This document shows, one piece after another, positions 1-6,152 of a stretch of 6,783 bases of DNA. The notes beneath the pieces are model-generated. The model did no database searches, was not told the DNA's origin, and saw nothing but the letters and a program-made list of their open reading frames with translations. The translations under genes and the position numbers were made by a program. Within the stretch, counting starts at the first letter, position 1; each line of letters begins with the position of its first letter. Source of the stretch: Planctomycetota bacterium (GTDB taxonomy: Bacteria; Planctomycetota; Phycisphaerae; Sedimentisphaerales; Anaerohalosphaeraceae); the NCBI GenBank assembly GCA_012519365.1, contig JAAYQH010000124.1, forward strand, positions 1-6,783, given 5' to 3'.

Positions 1-47
1 AGATTTTGGTGCCCAATCTTTTATGATTACCTCCTCCAAAAATCTGC

Positions 48-75
48 TGGATTTTTCTTCGGCTGGAGGTATAAT
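48..75 (+). promoter_or_regulatory. Putative sigma70-type promoter of the bacterioferritin gene
   Basis: A perfect TATAAT lies at 70-75. The best -35 candidate at suitable spacing is TGGATT at 48-53 (16-nt spacer), which matches only three of six consensus positions. Transcription would start near 82 and leave a leader of about 50 nt before the ATG at 132. The -10 box is the strong part; the -35 assignment is weak, so the promoter may need an activator. Confidence 0.5.
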
Positions 76-118
76 TTGGGGCGTAAAAAGACGGTAATTG
101 GATGTTTAAACTCGAGTT

Positions 119-124
119 AGGAGA
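119..124 (+). promoter_or_regulatory. Ribosome binding site that fixes the bacterioferritin start
   Basis: AGGAGA lies 7 nt upstream of the ATG at 132. The in-frame ATG at 102 has no comparable purine-rich sequence ahead of it. Starting at 132 also gives a protein whose N-terminus and length (179 aa) fit the family. Confidence 0.8.
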
Positions 125-131
125 CCTGAAA

Positions 132-671
132 ATGGATACTAAGGCAAAAGAAGCCGCACGGCAAAAAGTCATCGAGGTACTCAATAAGGCGCGGTCGATG
201 GAACTGCAGGCGATCGGCCAGTATATGAATCAGCATTACAATCTGGACGATATGGATTACGGCGAACTGGCGGCCAAGGTCAAGTTGATCGCGATTGACG
301 AGATGCGGCACGCTGAGCAATTTGCCGAACGCATCAAGGAACTGGGCGGCGAGCCGACTACCGAGATGTCTGGCAAGGTCAGTTGCGGACAGACGGTCGA
401 GGCCATTTTTCCGTTTGACAGCAAACTCGAAGACGATACCATTTTCATCTACAACCAGTTTCTCAACGTCTGCCGCGAAAACGGCGACAGTGTATCGATG
501 AAATTATTCGAGGCTATCAATGCCGAAGAACAGGAACACTATAACTATTTTGACAATGTTAGTGACCATATCGAAAAACTGGGTCCGGCCTATCTGGCGC
601 AGATCGCCGGAACGCCCTCTGATACCGGCGGATTTTCCAAAGGATTTGTCTCGTCTGGCGGCGGGGAATAA
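132..671 (+). CDS. bfr: Bacterioferritin, Desulfovibrio type
   Basis: Iron-storage and ferroxidase protein of the ferritin superfamily, 179 aa, expected to assemble into a cytoplasmic 24-mer shell that oxidises Fe(II) and stores it as a ferric core. The diiron ligands are visible: E24, E57 with H60 in DEMRH, probably E100, and E133 with H136. Met58, between E57 and H60, aligns with the haem-bridging Met52 of E. coli bacterioferritin. From memory, the sequence closely resembles the Desulfovibrio desulfuricans protein, which carries Fe-coproporphyrin III, including the MNQHY and GELAA segments, the GTPSDTG-SKGFV tail and the 179-aa length. The start at 132 is chosen over 102 because of the AGGAGA at 119-124. 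The gene is apparently monocistronic, with its own promoter upstream and an intrinsic terminator downstream. The family call is firm; haem binding is inferred from Met58 and the resemblance. Confidence 0.93.
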   Translation: MDTKAKEAARQKVIEVLNKARSMELQAIGQYMNQHYNLDDMDYGELAAKVKLIAIDEMRHAEQFAERIKELGGEPTTEMSGKVSCGQTVEAIFPFDSKLEDDTIFIYNQFLNVCRENGDSVSMKLFEAINAEEQEHYNYFDNVSDHIEKLGPAYLAQIAGTPSDTGGFSKGFVSSGGGE

Positions 672-698
672 TTAGGTTTTTCGGTAGACAACCGATTC

Positions 699-739
699 AA
701 GTCCTGGGTGCTGCGGCGACGGCACTCAGGACTTTTTTT
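699..739 (+). terminator. Rho-independent terminator after bfr
   Basis: A 13-bp stem (699-711 pairing with 722-734, with a single G-U pair) encloses a 10-nt loop and runs into a T tract at 733-739. It begins 27 nt after the bfr stop codon. The purine-poor tail is on the + strand only, so it terminates bfr and isolates it from the downstream gene. Confidence 0.92.
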
Positions 740-775
740 ATGGATTTTGATGTAAGTAATTGAAAATAATCGACT

Positions 776-811
776 TATAGCAGGTTGCACAAAAGCGAAA
801 TTTCTGCTATA
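776..811. repeat. 8-bp inverted repeat across the promoter, candidate operator
   Basis: TATAGCAG at 776-783 and CTGCTATA at 804-811 are perfect reverse complements separated by 20 nt. The left arm ends just before the -35 box and the right arm overlaps the first four bases of the -10 box. Arm centres are 28 bp apart, so a protein bound to both arms would cover the promoter. The symmetry is visible; the operator role is inference. Confidence 0.4.
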
Positions 812-813
812 CT
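785..813 (+). promoter_or_regulatory. Sigma70-type promoter of the KamA-family gene
   Basis: TTGCAC at 785-790 (-35, four of six consensus) and TATACT at 808-813 (-10, five of six) are separated by exactly 17 nt. Transcription would begin near 820, giving a leader of roughly 50 nt before the ATG at 873. It sits immediately downstream of the bfr terminator, so the gene should be expressed independently of bfr. Confidence 0.7.
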
Positions 814-872
814 TATGAACTGGATGAATGTCGTTTAGACGCTTATAGATATGTTTATTTACCCCGAGGCCT

Positions 873-2003
873 ATGCACAGAATTAAGTATTTTCGAAACA
901 TTGAGGACATTGAACAATTGACGCCGCAGGAACGCCGGCAGTTGAAGGCGGTGACCGAACAGTTTGCGTTTCGCGTCAATGATTATTATTTGTCATTGAT
1001 TGACTGGGCTAATCCGGCCTGTCCGATTCGACGTCTGATTATTCCGCACCCCGATGAATTGGAAGGGTGGGGCAGGCTGGATCCGTCCAATGAACAGGCT
1101 TACACGGTGCTGCCGGGCCTGGAGCATAAGTATCATTCCACAGTGCTGCTGTTGGTCAGCAATGTGTGCGAGGGGATTTGCCGCTATTGTTTTCGCAAGC
1201 GGGTGTTTATCGAGCCGCAAAAAGAAGCGCTCAGGAATGTGCCGGCTGCAGTTGAGTATATCGCCGCGCATCCGGAGATTACCAATGTGCTGCTGACCGG
1301 CGGCGATCCGTTGGTGCTGACCACCCGTAAACTCGAGCGAATTATCTCCGAATTGCGCAGGATTGACCACGTGCAGATTATCCGCATCGGGACACGAATG
1401 CCGGTGTTCAATCCGTATCGCATTCTGGATGACCCGTCATTGCCGGAGATGATTTCGCGGTACAGTCTGCCGAACAAGCGGATTTACGTGATGACGCATT
1501 TTTGTCATCCGCGCGAGCTGACCGATACGGCCTGTAAGGGGATAAATATCCTGCTGCGGGCCGGGGCGATTATGACCAACCAATTTCCCCTGATTCGCGG
1601 CGTCAACGACGATTCGGATGCCCTGGCCGAGCTGCTGCGGCGGCTGTCGTTTGCAGGGGTGGTTCCCTATTACTTGTTCCAGTGTCGTCCGGCCCTCGGT
1701 AATCACGGCTATACGGTGCCGATCGAAGAGGGGTATATGATCTATGAAGCGGCTAAGGCGAAGGTCTCCGGATTGGCCAAACGGTTGAGGTTTGTGATGT
1801 CGCATGCGACCGGCAAGGTGGAAATTTTAGCCAAGACGGATACGCAGATCTATTTTAAGTATCATCGCGCCGCCGATGATGCGGACAGCGGCAAGGTGCT
1901 GGTGTGTAACTCCAACCCCAGCGCTTGCTGGCTGGATGATTACGATGAAATCGCGGGGGAGTATCCGCCGACAAAGCCGTATCGACTGTATGGACCGGAG
2001 TAA
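873..2003 (+). CDS. KamA-family radical SAM/PLP aminomutase-like protein
   Basis: A 376-aa radical SAM protein of the lysine 2,3-aminomutase family. The 4Fe-4S/SAM motif CxxxCxxC is C99, C103, C106, followed by the TGGDP loop at 142-146 and a THFCHP segment at 209-213. K315 in SHATGK (310-315) sits where the PLP-binding lysine of lysine 2,3-aminomutase lies, so a SAM- and PLP-dependent 2,3-amino migration is plausible. The Asp that anchors the lysine side chain in that enzyme (Asp293) aligns with R272 (QCRP), and the second (Asp330) is not obvious near 308-310. The substrate is therefore probably not free lysine. The N-terminal ~95 and C-terminal ~60 residues (YFKYHRAAD, WLDDYDE) look like a known but uncharacterised KamA subgroup. 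ATG 873 is the first start after an in-frame stop at 846; GAGG at 866-869 is unusually close (3 nt). The gene converges on the terpene-cyclase operon with an 18-nt gap. Alternatives are glutamate 2,3-aminomutase-like or EF-P-lysylation (EpmB)-like activity; the exact substrate is unknown. Confidence 0.85.
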   Translation: MHRIKYFRNIEDIEQLTPQERRQLKAVTEQFAFRVNDYYLSLIDWANPACPIRRLIIPHPDELEGWGRLDPSNEQAYTVLPGLEHKYHSTVLLLVSNVCEGICRYCFRKRVFIEPQKEALRNVPAAVEYIAAHPEITNVLLTGGDPLVLTTRKLERIISELRRIDHVQIIRIGTRMPVFNPYRILDDPSLPEMISRYSLPNKRIYVMTHFCHPRELTDTACKGINILLRAGAIMTNQFPLIRGVNDDSDALAELLRRLSFAGVVPYYLFQCRPALGNHGYTVPIEEGYMIYEAAKAKVSGLAKRLRFVMSHATGKVEILAKTDTQIYFKYHRAADDADSGKVLVCNSNPSACWLDDYDEIAGEYPPTKPYRLYGPE

Positions 2004-2021
2004 CGGCGGTGCTTGCCTGTT

Positions 2022-3767
2022 TTACGAGGCTGCTGCCTGCAAGGCCGCCAGGGTAAACAGGACGGGGTATAAATCCTCTGTGTACCAGAGTTTGGCAAAG
2101 TACAGTCCGATGGCAGCGGGAGGCAAACAGGTGCCTTGATGAGTGTGCTGCACCAGCCAATTCAAGCCCGCCTCTACGGCGTCGGTTTTTGCATTTTGAG
2201 CCGACGCCAAAGCAGTCACCGCCAGTGCCGTATGTTCAATGCCGTCCCAGCTGCCGTCAGGTCGCTGCCTGCCGAGCAGATAAGCCGCCGCCGGCGGAAT
2301 CATCGCGTCAAGAATCGGATAGGCACAGCGATCCATCTTTGTCAGTCCCATTAAGACACGGGCGGTTCCGTAAACGGGATTGGTTTTGTCCGGCGTGTGA
2401 GGATTGCCGAACCACAGCGGCAGCCACGCACCATCGGGGCGTTGATGCGCGTAAAGAAATCGCAGGGCCCGGGGAATCGCACGGTGAATGCGAGATTGCA
2501 GGGCCGGCAAAACCTCGTTGTTCCACAGGGTGAAGGCTTCCAGCGCGTGAGCGGTGATATCGGCGCAACTTCGATCAAACTCGAGTTGACCCCAGCCGCG
2601 GCAAAAGGTTGGAATACCGCCGTCGGCGTTTTGCAGATTCAGCAGCCAGGTCAATCCCGCCGCGACGGCTTGGCGCACGGCATCGCGTTGGGGGTTGAGC
2701 CGATGCAGGGCCACCAACGCCCCGGCGGTATCGTCGGCGTCCGGAACGGCGCCGGGCAAATGGCTCCACCCCCATCCGCCGGGAGCAGCACCGGTGTAAG
2801 GGTGAGGGGTTTTATATTGTTGATCCAGCAAAGTCTCGGTTAAGGTGTTACGCTCATGTTCAGTCAGATGATCTGCGGCAAGGATTTTGGCGGCATGAGT
2901 GGTCAGCCAAGTCGAAAGTGTGGTATCGATTGGCCAGCTTCCGTCCGGCCGCTGGGACGCAATCAGAAACGCCAGTCCCTTTTGGGCGACCGGATGCTGC
3001 ACCTGACCGATGGCGGCCAGACTCATCGTCACAAAAGCTGTCAGCGGGGGGGCTTCAAGAAAACCACCGTTGCTTGGCTGTAGGGATCTGAGCATGGTCA
3101 GCGTCGGACCGCAGGCGGCACGGCGGAGGCAACGTAAGAGCGGATTGGCTGGCGGGTCAAAATGGAACTTGGCTTGCCCAACGGCGATCAGTGCCGGCAA
3201 CGCATAACTGACCACCGTCAAACGAACCGCCCGATACAGGCCGCGCGGCAGTTGTGCCAGTTCAAATGGAAGCGGCTTGACATGTCGCCAGGGATGGGGC
3301 GTATCCTGAAATAAACCGGCCAGTGTGCAGTGCGTCAAAATCGGCACAGCGAACGTCCGATCCTCGCCGTAGGCGGCATAGACCGCTTTGGCCAGGTCCG
3401 CTTTATCCTTGCACTTCAGCTCGTCTTCCAACCAGCGGAGGGCCTTGCGGGTGTGTTTGGAAAACTGCCCCGATAGGTCAACAGCACTCAGGGCCGCCAA
3501 CGACAGCAGCGTAGTGCTGAGATTGCTTGGGTCGCGGTTTTCGGTATCGCCCCAGCCGCCGTCAGGATTTTGATGAGCGGCCAGCCAGCCCAGCCCCTTT
3601 TGGATCGCCTCTGCCCAGCGCTGCGAATCGGCAATATGCAGGGCGGTTATAGCGACCGCCGTGGCCAGGGGGCTGGAACTGAGCCGCCCCGTCCAGAGGC
3701 CCTCGGCAGAGCGAGCGTCAAGCAAATGTTCCAGCGTGTTGGCGTAGGTCGCGGTGCGAGCGTTCAT
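2022..3767 (-). CDS. Squalene-cyclase-like class II terpene cyclase
   Basis: A 581-aa protein of the squalene-hopene cyclase/prenyltransferase alpha-alpha-barrel superfamily, expected to start cyclisation of an isoprenoid by protonation. The catalytic DxDD motif is D343-A-D345-D346, in the context LPGAVPDADDTAGA. Canonical QW repeats (QxxDGxW) lie at 66-72, 272-278, 442-448 and 501-507. Degenerate ones are at 230-236 (ending Phe) and 379-385 (ending Ile, followed by PTFCRGWG). The N-terminal GLWTGRLSSS resembles the start of the barrel pair in this subfamily, and the C-terminus (GLYFAKLWYTEDLYP, about 554-568) parallels the end of hopene cyclases. Bacterial squalene-hopene cyclases are usually about 630-720 aa, so this is short; no signal peptide is seen. 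The ATG at 3767 overlaps the upstream stop as ATGA, favouring it over the in-frame ATG at 3812. It is the last gene of the operon. Substrate (squalene or a product of the linked synthase) and ring pattern cannot be read from sequence. Confidence 0.85.
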   Translation of the reverse strand: MNARTATYANTLEHLLDARSAEGLWTGRLSSSPLATAVAITALHIADSQRWAEAIQKGLGWLAAHQNPDGGWGDTENRDPSNLSTTLLSLAALSAVDLSGQFSKHTRKALRWLEDELKCKDKADLAKAVYAAYGEDRTFAVPILTHCTLAGLFQDTPHPWRHVKPLPFELAQLPRGLYRAVRLTVVSYALPALIAVGQAKFHFDPPANPLLRCLRRAACGPTLTMLRSLQPSNGGFLEAPPLTAFVTMSLAAIGQVQHPVAQKGLAFLIASQRPDGSWPIDTTLSTWLTTHAAKILAADHLTEHERNTLTETLLDQQYKTPHPYTGAAPGGWGWSHLPGAVPDADDTAGALVALHRLNPQRDAVRQAVAAGLTWLLNLQNADGGIPTFCRGWGQLEFDRSCADITAHALEAFTLWNNEVLPALQSRIHRAIPRALRFLYAHQRPDGAWLPLWFGNPHTPDKTNPVYGTARVLMGLTKMDRCAYPILDAMIPPAAAYLLGRQRPDGSWDGIEHTALAVTALASAQNAKTDAVEAGLNWLVQHTHQGTCLPPAAIGLYFAKLWYTEDLYPVLFTLAALQAAAS

Positions 3768-4636
3768 TTGAGATGTCCCAACGAAAGCAGGCCATAAAAG
3801 CAGTATTCGCAATCGCTGAAATGATCTGTCACATTGGGCCGAAAGCCGATTGTTTCATCCCACAGGGCGACTGCAAAGGTCATATCGGCAGAGCGAATCA
3901 ATGACAGATCTGTTTTCATCGCCCTCAGGGCGTGCAGGGCCACAGCGGTCGAAAGCAGATCGGCCATGGGTGCCGCCGGGGTCACCTTAAAACCACCGTT
4001 TGGATCACGGCTTGTCATTAGCCACTCGGCCACATCGATATCAATCGGCTGGGCCAGTTCTGCCAGCGTGGTCACCGCCGCGGCCGTGGCCGGTGTGGAG
4101 ACCAGCGGCAGGGCCGACTCATTGCAATAGCCGCCGTTGGCTTTGAGGTTTTGAAGGCACTCAATGACTGCTTGCTCCTCAGGCAGCGGACAGCCCAAAT
4201 CCTGATACGCTCCCAACGCCAAAAAGCAGCCGTAGGCCGACCCTTCTTCGTCGGCACTCAAATGATGATACGCACCGTCTTTGCAGCGAAATGCCTCTAC
4301 CTTCTCGCACAGGATTTCAATATCAGTCGACCGCAGTTGGCCGATCAGCCGGCGGCAGCGAATCAGTGCTGATAAATGCGCCAAATCCAGGTCGTCGCCA
4401 AAACCAAAGCGGTCAAGAAAACCCGACACCTCGGCGGCATTGGATAAATGCTCCAATGCTGACAGGTTCATCACCGCAAAGCCGGTATAGTACAAATCGC
4501 TTTGGGGCCCTTTGCCGCGAAAGCCGCCATCGGGGTTTTGTTTTTTCAAAACCACAGCAGCGACCTTTTCAGCACAGATTTCCCCGGTCGGACAGGCCGC
4601 AGCAGCGGTATCAATCAGACTCTTGCAGATGCTCAT
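3764..4636 (-). CDS. Prenyltransferase beta-subunit-like alpha/alpha-barrel protein
   Basis: A 290-aa protein built of prenyltransferase/squalene-oxidase repeats: QNPDGGF (33-39), CKDGAY (118-123), a repeat ending NGGY (167-170), DPNGGF (211-216) and a weaker one near 259-265. The D-YYT-F pattern at 47-53 and the C-terminal YGLLSLGHL recall the beta subunit of geranylgeranyl transferase II. In those enzymes zinc is held by Asp, Cys two residues later, and a His near the C-terminus. By eye the Asp is present (D226), but the Cys position is Leu228 and the His position is Tyr278. Classical zinc-dependent protein prenylation is therefore doubtful; a lipid-binding, accessory or cyclase-partner role is equally possible. 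No DxDD motif is present. It overlaps the upstream gene by 26 nt and the downstream cyclase by 4 nt. The superfamily is clear, the function unknown. Confidence 0.8.
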   Translation of the reverse strand: MSICKSLIDTAAAACPTGEICAEKVAAVVLKKQNPDGGFRGKGPQSDLYYTGFAVMNLSALEHLSNAAEVSGFLDRFGFGDDLDLAHLSALIRCRRLIGQLRSTDIEILCEKVEAFRCKDGAYHHLSADEEGSAYGCFLALGAYQDLGCPLPEEQAVIECLQNLKANGGYCNESALPLVSTPATAAAVTTLAELAQPIDIDVAEWLMTSRDPNGGFKVTPAAPMADLLSTAVALHALRAMKTDLSLIRSADMTFAVALWDETIGFRPNVTDHFSDCEYCFYGLLSLGHLK

Positions 4637-6152
4637 CGCAGCACCTCATGGGTTCAATGTCGTCGAAAATTTTAGTGATGACCCGCCGCAGCAGAGTCTT
4701 GACGCGGGACGATTGCACGGTGTCAAGACACCCGACTGCTTGGCTGCGATACTCGGCCAGCAACTGCCTTGCAGCCGGTTCACCCCCGAGAGCGGACACA
4801 ATGGACAACTCGTTTTTTTGCTGGGCGGTTTGCCAGTCCAGCAGGTCGTCGCGGATTTGATAGGCAACGCCCAGCGCATAGGAAAACCGATCCAGCGTCT
4901 CAAACAGGGTGGTCTTTGCGTTGCCCAGAACGGCACCGATTTTCAGCGCAACGGCAAAAGCCGGGGCGGTTTTCCCGGCGAAGATGTTCACAATATCCCC
5001 CGCTGTCGGTGTTTTCTGGTGGCGCAGGCAGTCCAGCTCTTGTCCCTGTCCGAGGCACAAAGCCCGATGGCCGTGAGCGGCGATCTGCAGCAAGGCGTTT
5101 TTTTGTTCGGGTCCGACTTCCAGCTCGACCAAAAGACGGTACCCTTCGCCGATAAGCAAGTCCCCGACATTCAGCGCGACGGGGATGCCGTACTGCATGT
5201 GCAGTGTTTGGCGGCCGTAGCGTTGGGTGTCGTTGTCTTCAATGTCGTCGTGGATAAGCGAGGCCTTGTGAAAGCATTCAACCGCAACGGCGGCCTGCCG
5301 AATGGTGCGGGGCAAAGGCTCATCGTCGCGATGGGCACAGGCTGCGGCCATGGTTGCCGTCAGCAAAGGACGATAATGCTTCCCGCCGCAGCTGAGCCAC
5401 GCAAGAGCAACGGCCACCGTGGGATCGTCGGCGTCGTTAAAAAACTCCCGCAGTGCCGCCGGACTAAACCACTCTCGCACGCGGCGTTTTAATTGGTCAA
5501 AGCCGACGGATTGTTCAGCGGGGGTGTAGGTTTCCAAAATGGCGGTCAAGGCGTCAATGTCAAAAGCCGTGTCTTTGCAGCCGTCGTACAGCAAGGGAAT
5601 CGCTGCGCCCGGCACCGCACCGGCTTCCATATAGGGAAAGACCTTTTCCAGAACAGGCAGGCAGCTTACGCCGATGACCGCCTCGACCTGGCCGGACTGG
5701 ATCAGTGCCATGACGACCGGTGAGCCTTCGGCGATCAAAATAGTGTAGCCGAGTTTTTCGGCCCGGCGCGTCAGCGGATCGATCACACACCGGCCGCAAT
5801 GCTTGCAGAGCAGGCCGAAGCTGTCGCACTCCGCCGGACAATGACGAGCGGATTTGAGGCATTGCGGCAGCAGTAGCAAACGTTTGGAGTAAGCAATGGT
5901 CTGCACCGTGGGCCGCCAGGCCGCGTTGTTGAGCATCACTGCGGCATACGGCAGAAATTCGCTGCTTAACCCTGCCTGGTCAAGGATGTGCGCGGCATGT
6001 TGTTTGAGCGTTTCAAGCGGTACCGGCGGGGTGAGCCTATGAAGCGGCAGATAGGCCTCAATGGCGCGATCGAGTTGTCTTCGCATCGCGGCAGTGGGGG
6101 GGATGCCCGCACCGACCGCTACGGAGGCAGGATGTTTGGCATTGTCAGACAT
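4611..6152 (-). CDS. DUF116 domain fused to trans-polyprenyl diphosphate synthase
   Basis: A 513-aa two-domain protein. Residues ~40-205 match DUF116: a cysteine cluster C98, C105, C109, C116, C119, C122 (including CKHCGRC), then GYTILIAEGSP and a GVSC loop with C164 and C192, suggesting metal or Fe-S binding. Residues ~215-513 are an all-helical isoprenyl diphosphate synthase that should condense IPP with allylic diphosphates. It has GGKHYRP (256-262; K258 and R261 kept, the intervening first Arg is His), H295, first Asp-rich motif D302-D303-I-E-D306, and second motif D435-D436-L-L-D439. There is no FARM insertion, and the residue five before the first Asp is small (A297), which in this family fits a product longer than C15. 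RYG (311-313) replaces the usual RRG. ATG 6152 overlaps the upstream gene by 8 nt (ATGTCTGA); an in-frame ATG at 6206 would add 18 residues and a 62-nt overlap. The synthase call is firm; the DUF116 role is unknown. Confidence 0.9.
   Translation of the reverse strand: MSDNAKHPASVAVGAGIPPTAAMRRQLDRAIEAYLPLHRLTPPVPLETLKQHAAHILDQAGLSSEFLPYAAVMLNNAAWRPTVQTIAYSKRLLLLPQCLKSARHCPAECDSFGLLCKHCGRCVIDPLTRRAEKLGYTILIAEGSPVVMALIQSGQVEAVIGVSCLPVLEKVFPYMEAGAVPGAAIPLLYDGCKDTAFDIDALTAILETYTPAEQSVGFDQLKRRVREWFSPAALREFFNDADDPTVAVALAWLSCGGKHYRPLLTATMAAACAHRDDEPLPRTIRQAAVAVECFHKASLIHDDIEDNDTQRYGRQTLHMQYGIPVALNVGDLLIGEGYRLLVELEVGPEQKNALLQIAAHGHRALCLGQGQELDCLRHQKTPTAGDIVNIFAGKTAPAFAVALKIGAVLGNAKTTLFETLDRFSYALGVAYQIRDDLLDWQTAQQKNELSIVSALGGEPAARQLLAEYRSQAVGCLDTVQSSRVKTLLRRVITKIFDDIEPMRCCDEHLQESD
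4642..4647 (-). promoter_or_regulatory. Ribosome binding site inside the upstream coding sequence
   Basis: GAGGTG on the minus strand lies 5 nt before the ATG at 4636, within the last codons of the DUF116-synthase gene. It supports that start even though the two reading frames overlap by 26 nt. Confidence 0.7.

Noticed and set aside
38..56. AT-rich hairpin, 7-bp stem with 5-nt loop, as a terminator of a gene to the left
   Set aside because: The stem is almost all A-T and overlaps the candidate -35 region. No coding sequence ending before it can be recognised in the 37 bases to the left.
102..131. Earlier in-frame ATG for bacterioferritin at 102
   Set aside because: It lacks a ribosome binding site, while the ATG at 132 has AGGAGA at 7 nt and gives the family's usual N-terminus.
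851..886. Eleven-codon upstream reading frame overlapping the start of the KamA-family gene
   Set aside because: No Shine-Dalgarno sequence precedes its ATG and its peptide has no recognisable attenuator feature.
2005..2049. Imperfect GC-rich stem (GGCGG/CCGCC and CTTGC/GCAAG with bulges) at the convergent gene ends, as a bidirectional terminator
   Set aside because: No T tract follows it in either direction, and most of one arm is inside the cyclase coding sequence where repeats are expected.
3768..3812. Earlier in-frame ATG at 3812 for the class II cyclase
   Set aside because: The ATG at 3767 forms the classic ATGA overlap with the upstream stop codon, and the extra 15 residues would lie wholly in the upstream gene.
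4512..5492. Long open frame of 326 codons on the + strand opposite the synthase gene
   Set aside because: It is antisense to a gene with all catalytic motifs in place; its translation shows no family motifs, and such shadow frames are common in GC-rich codons.
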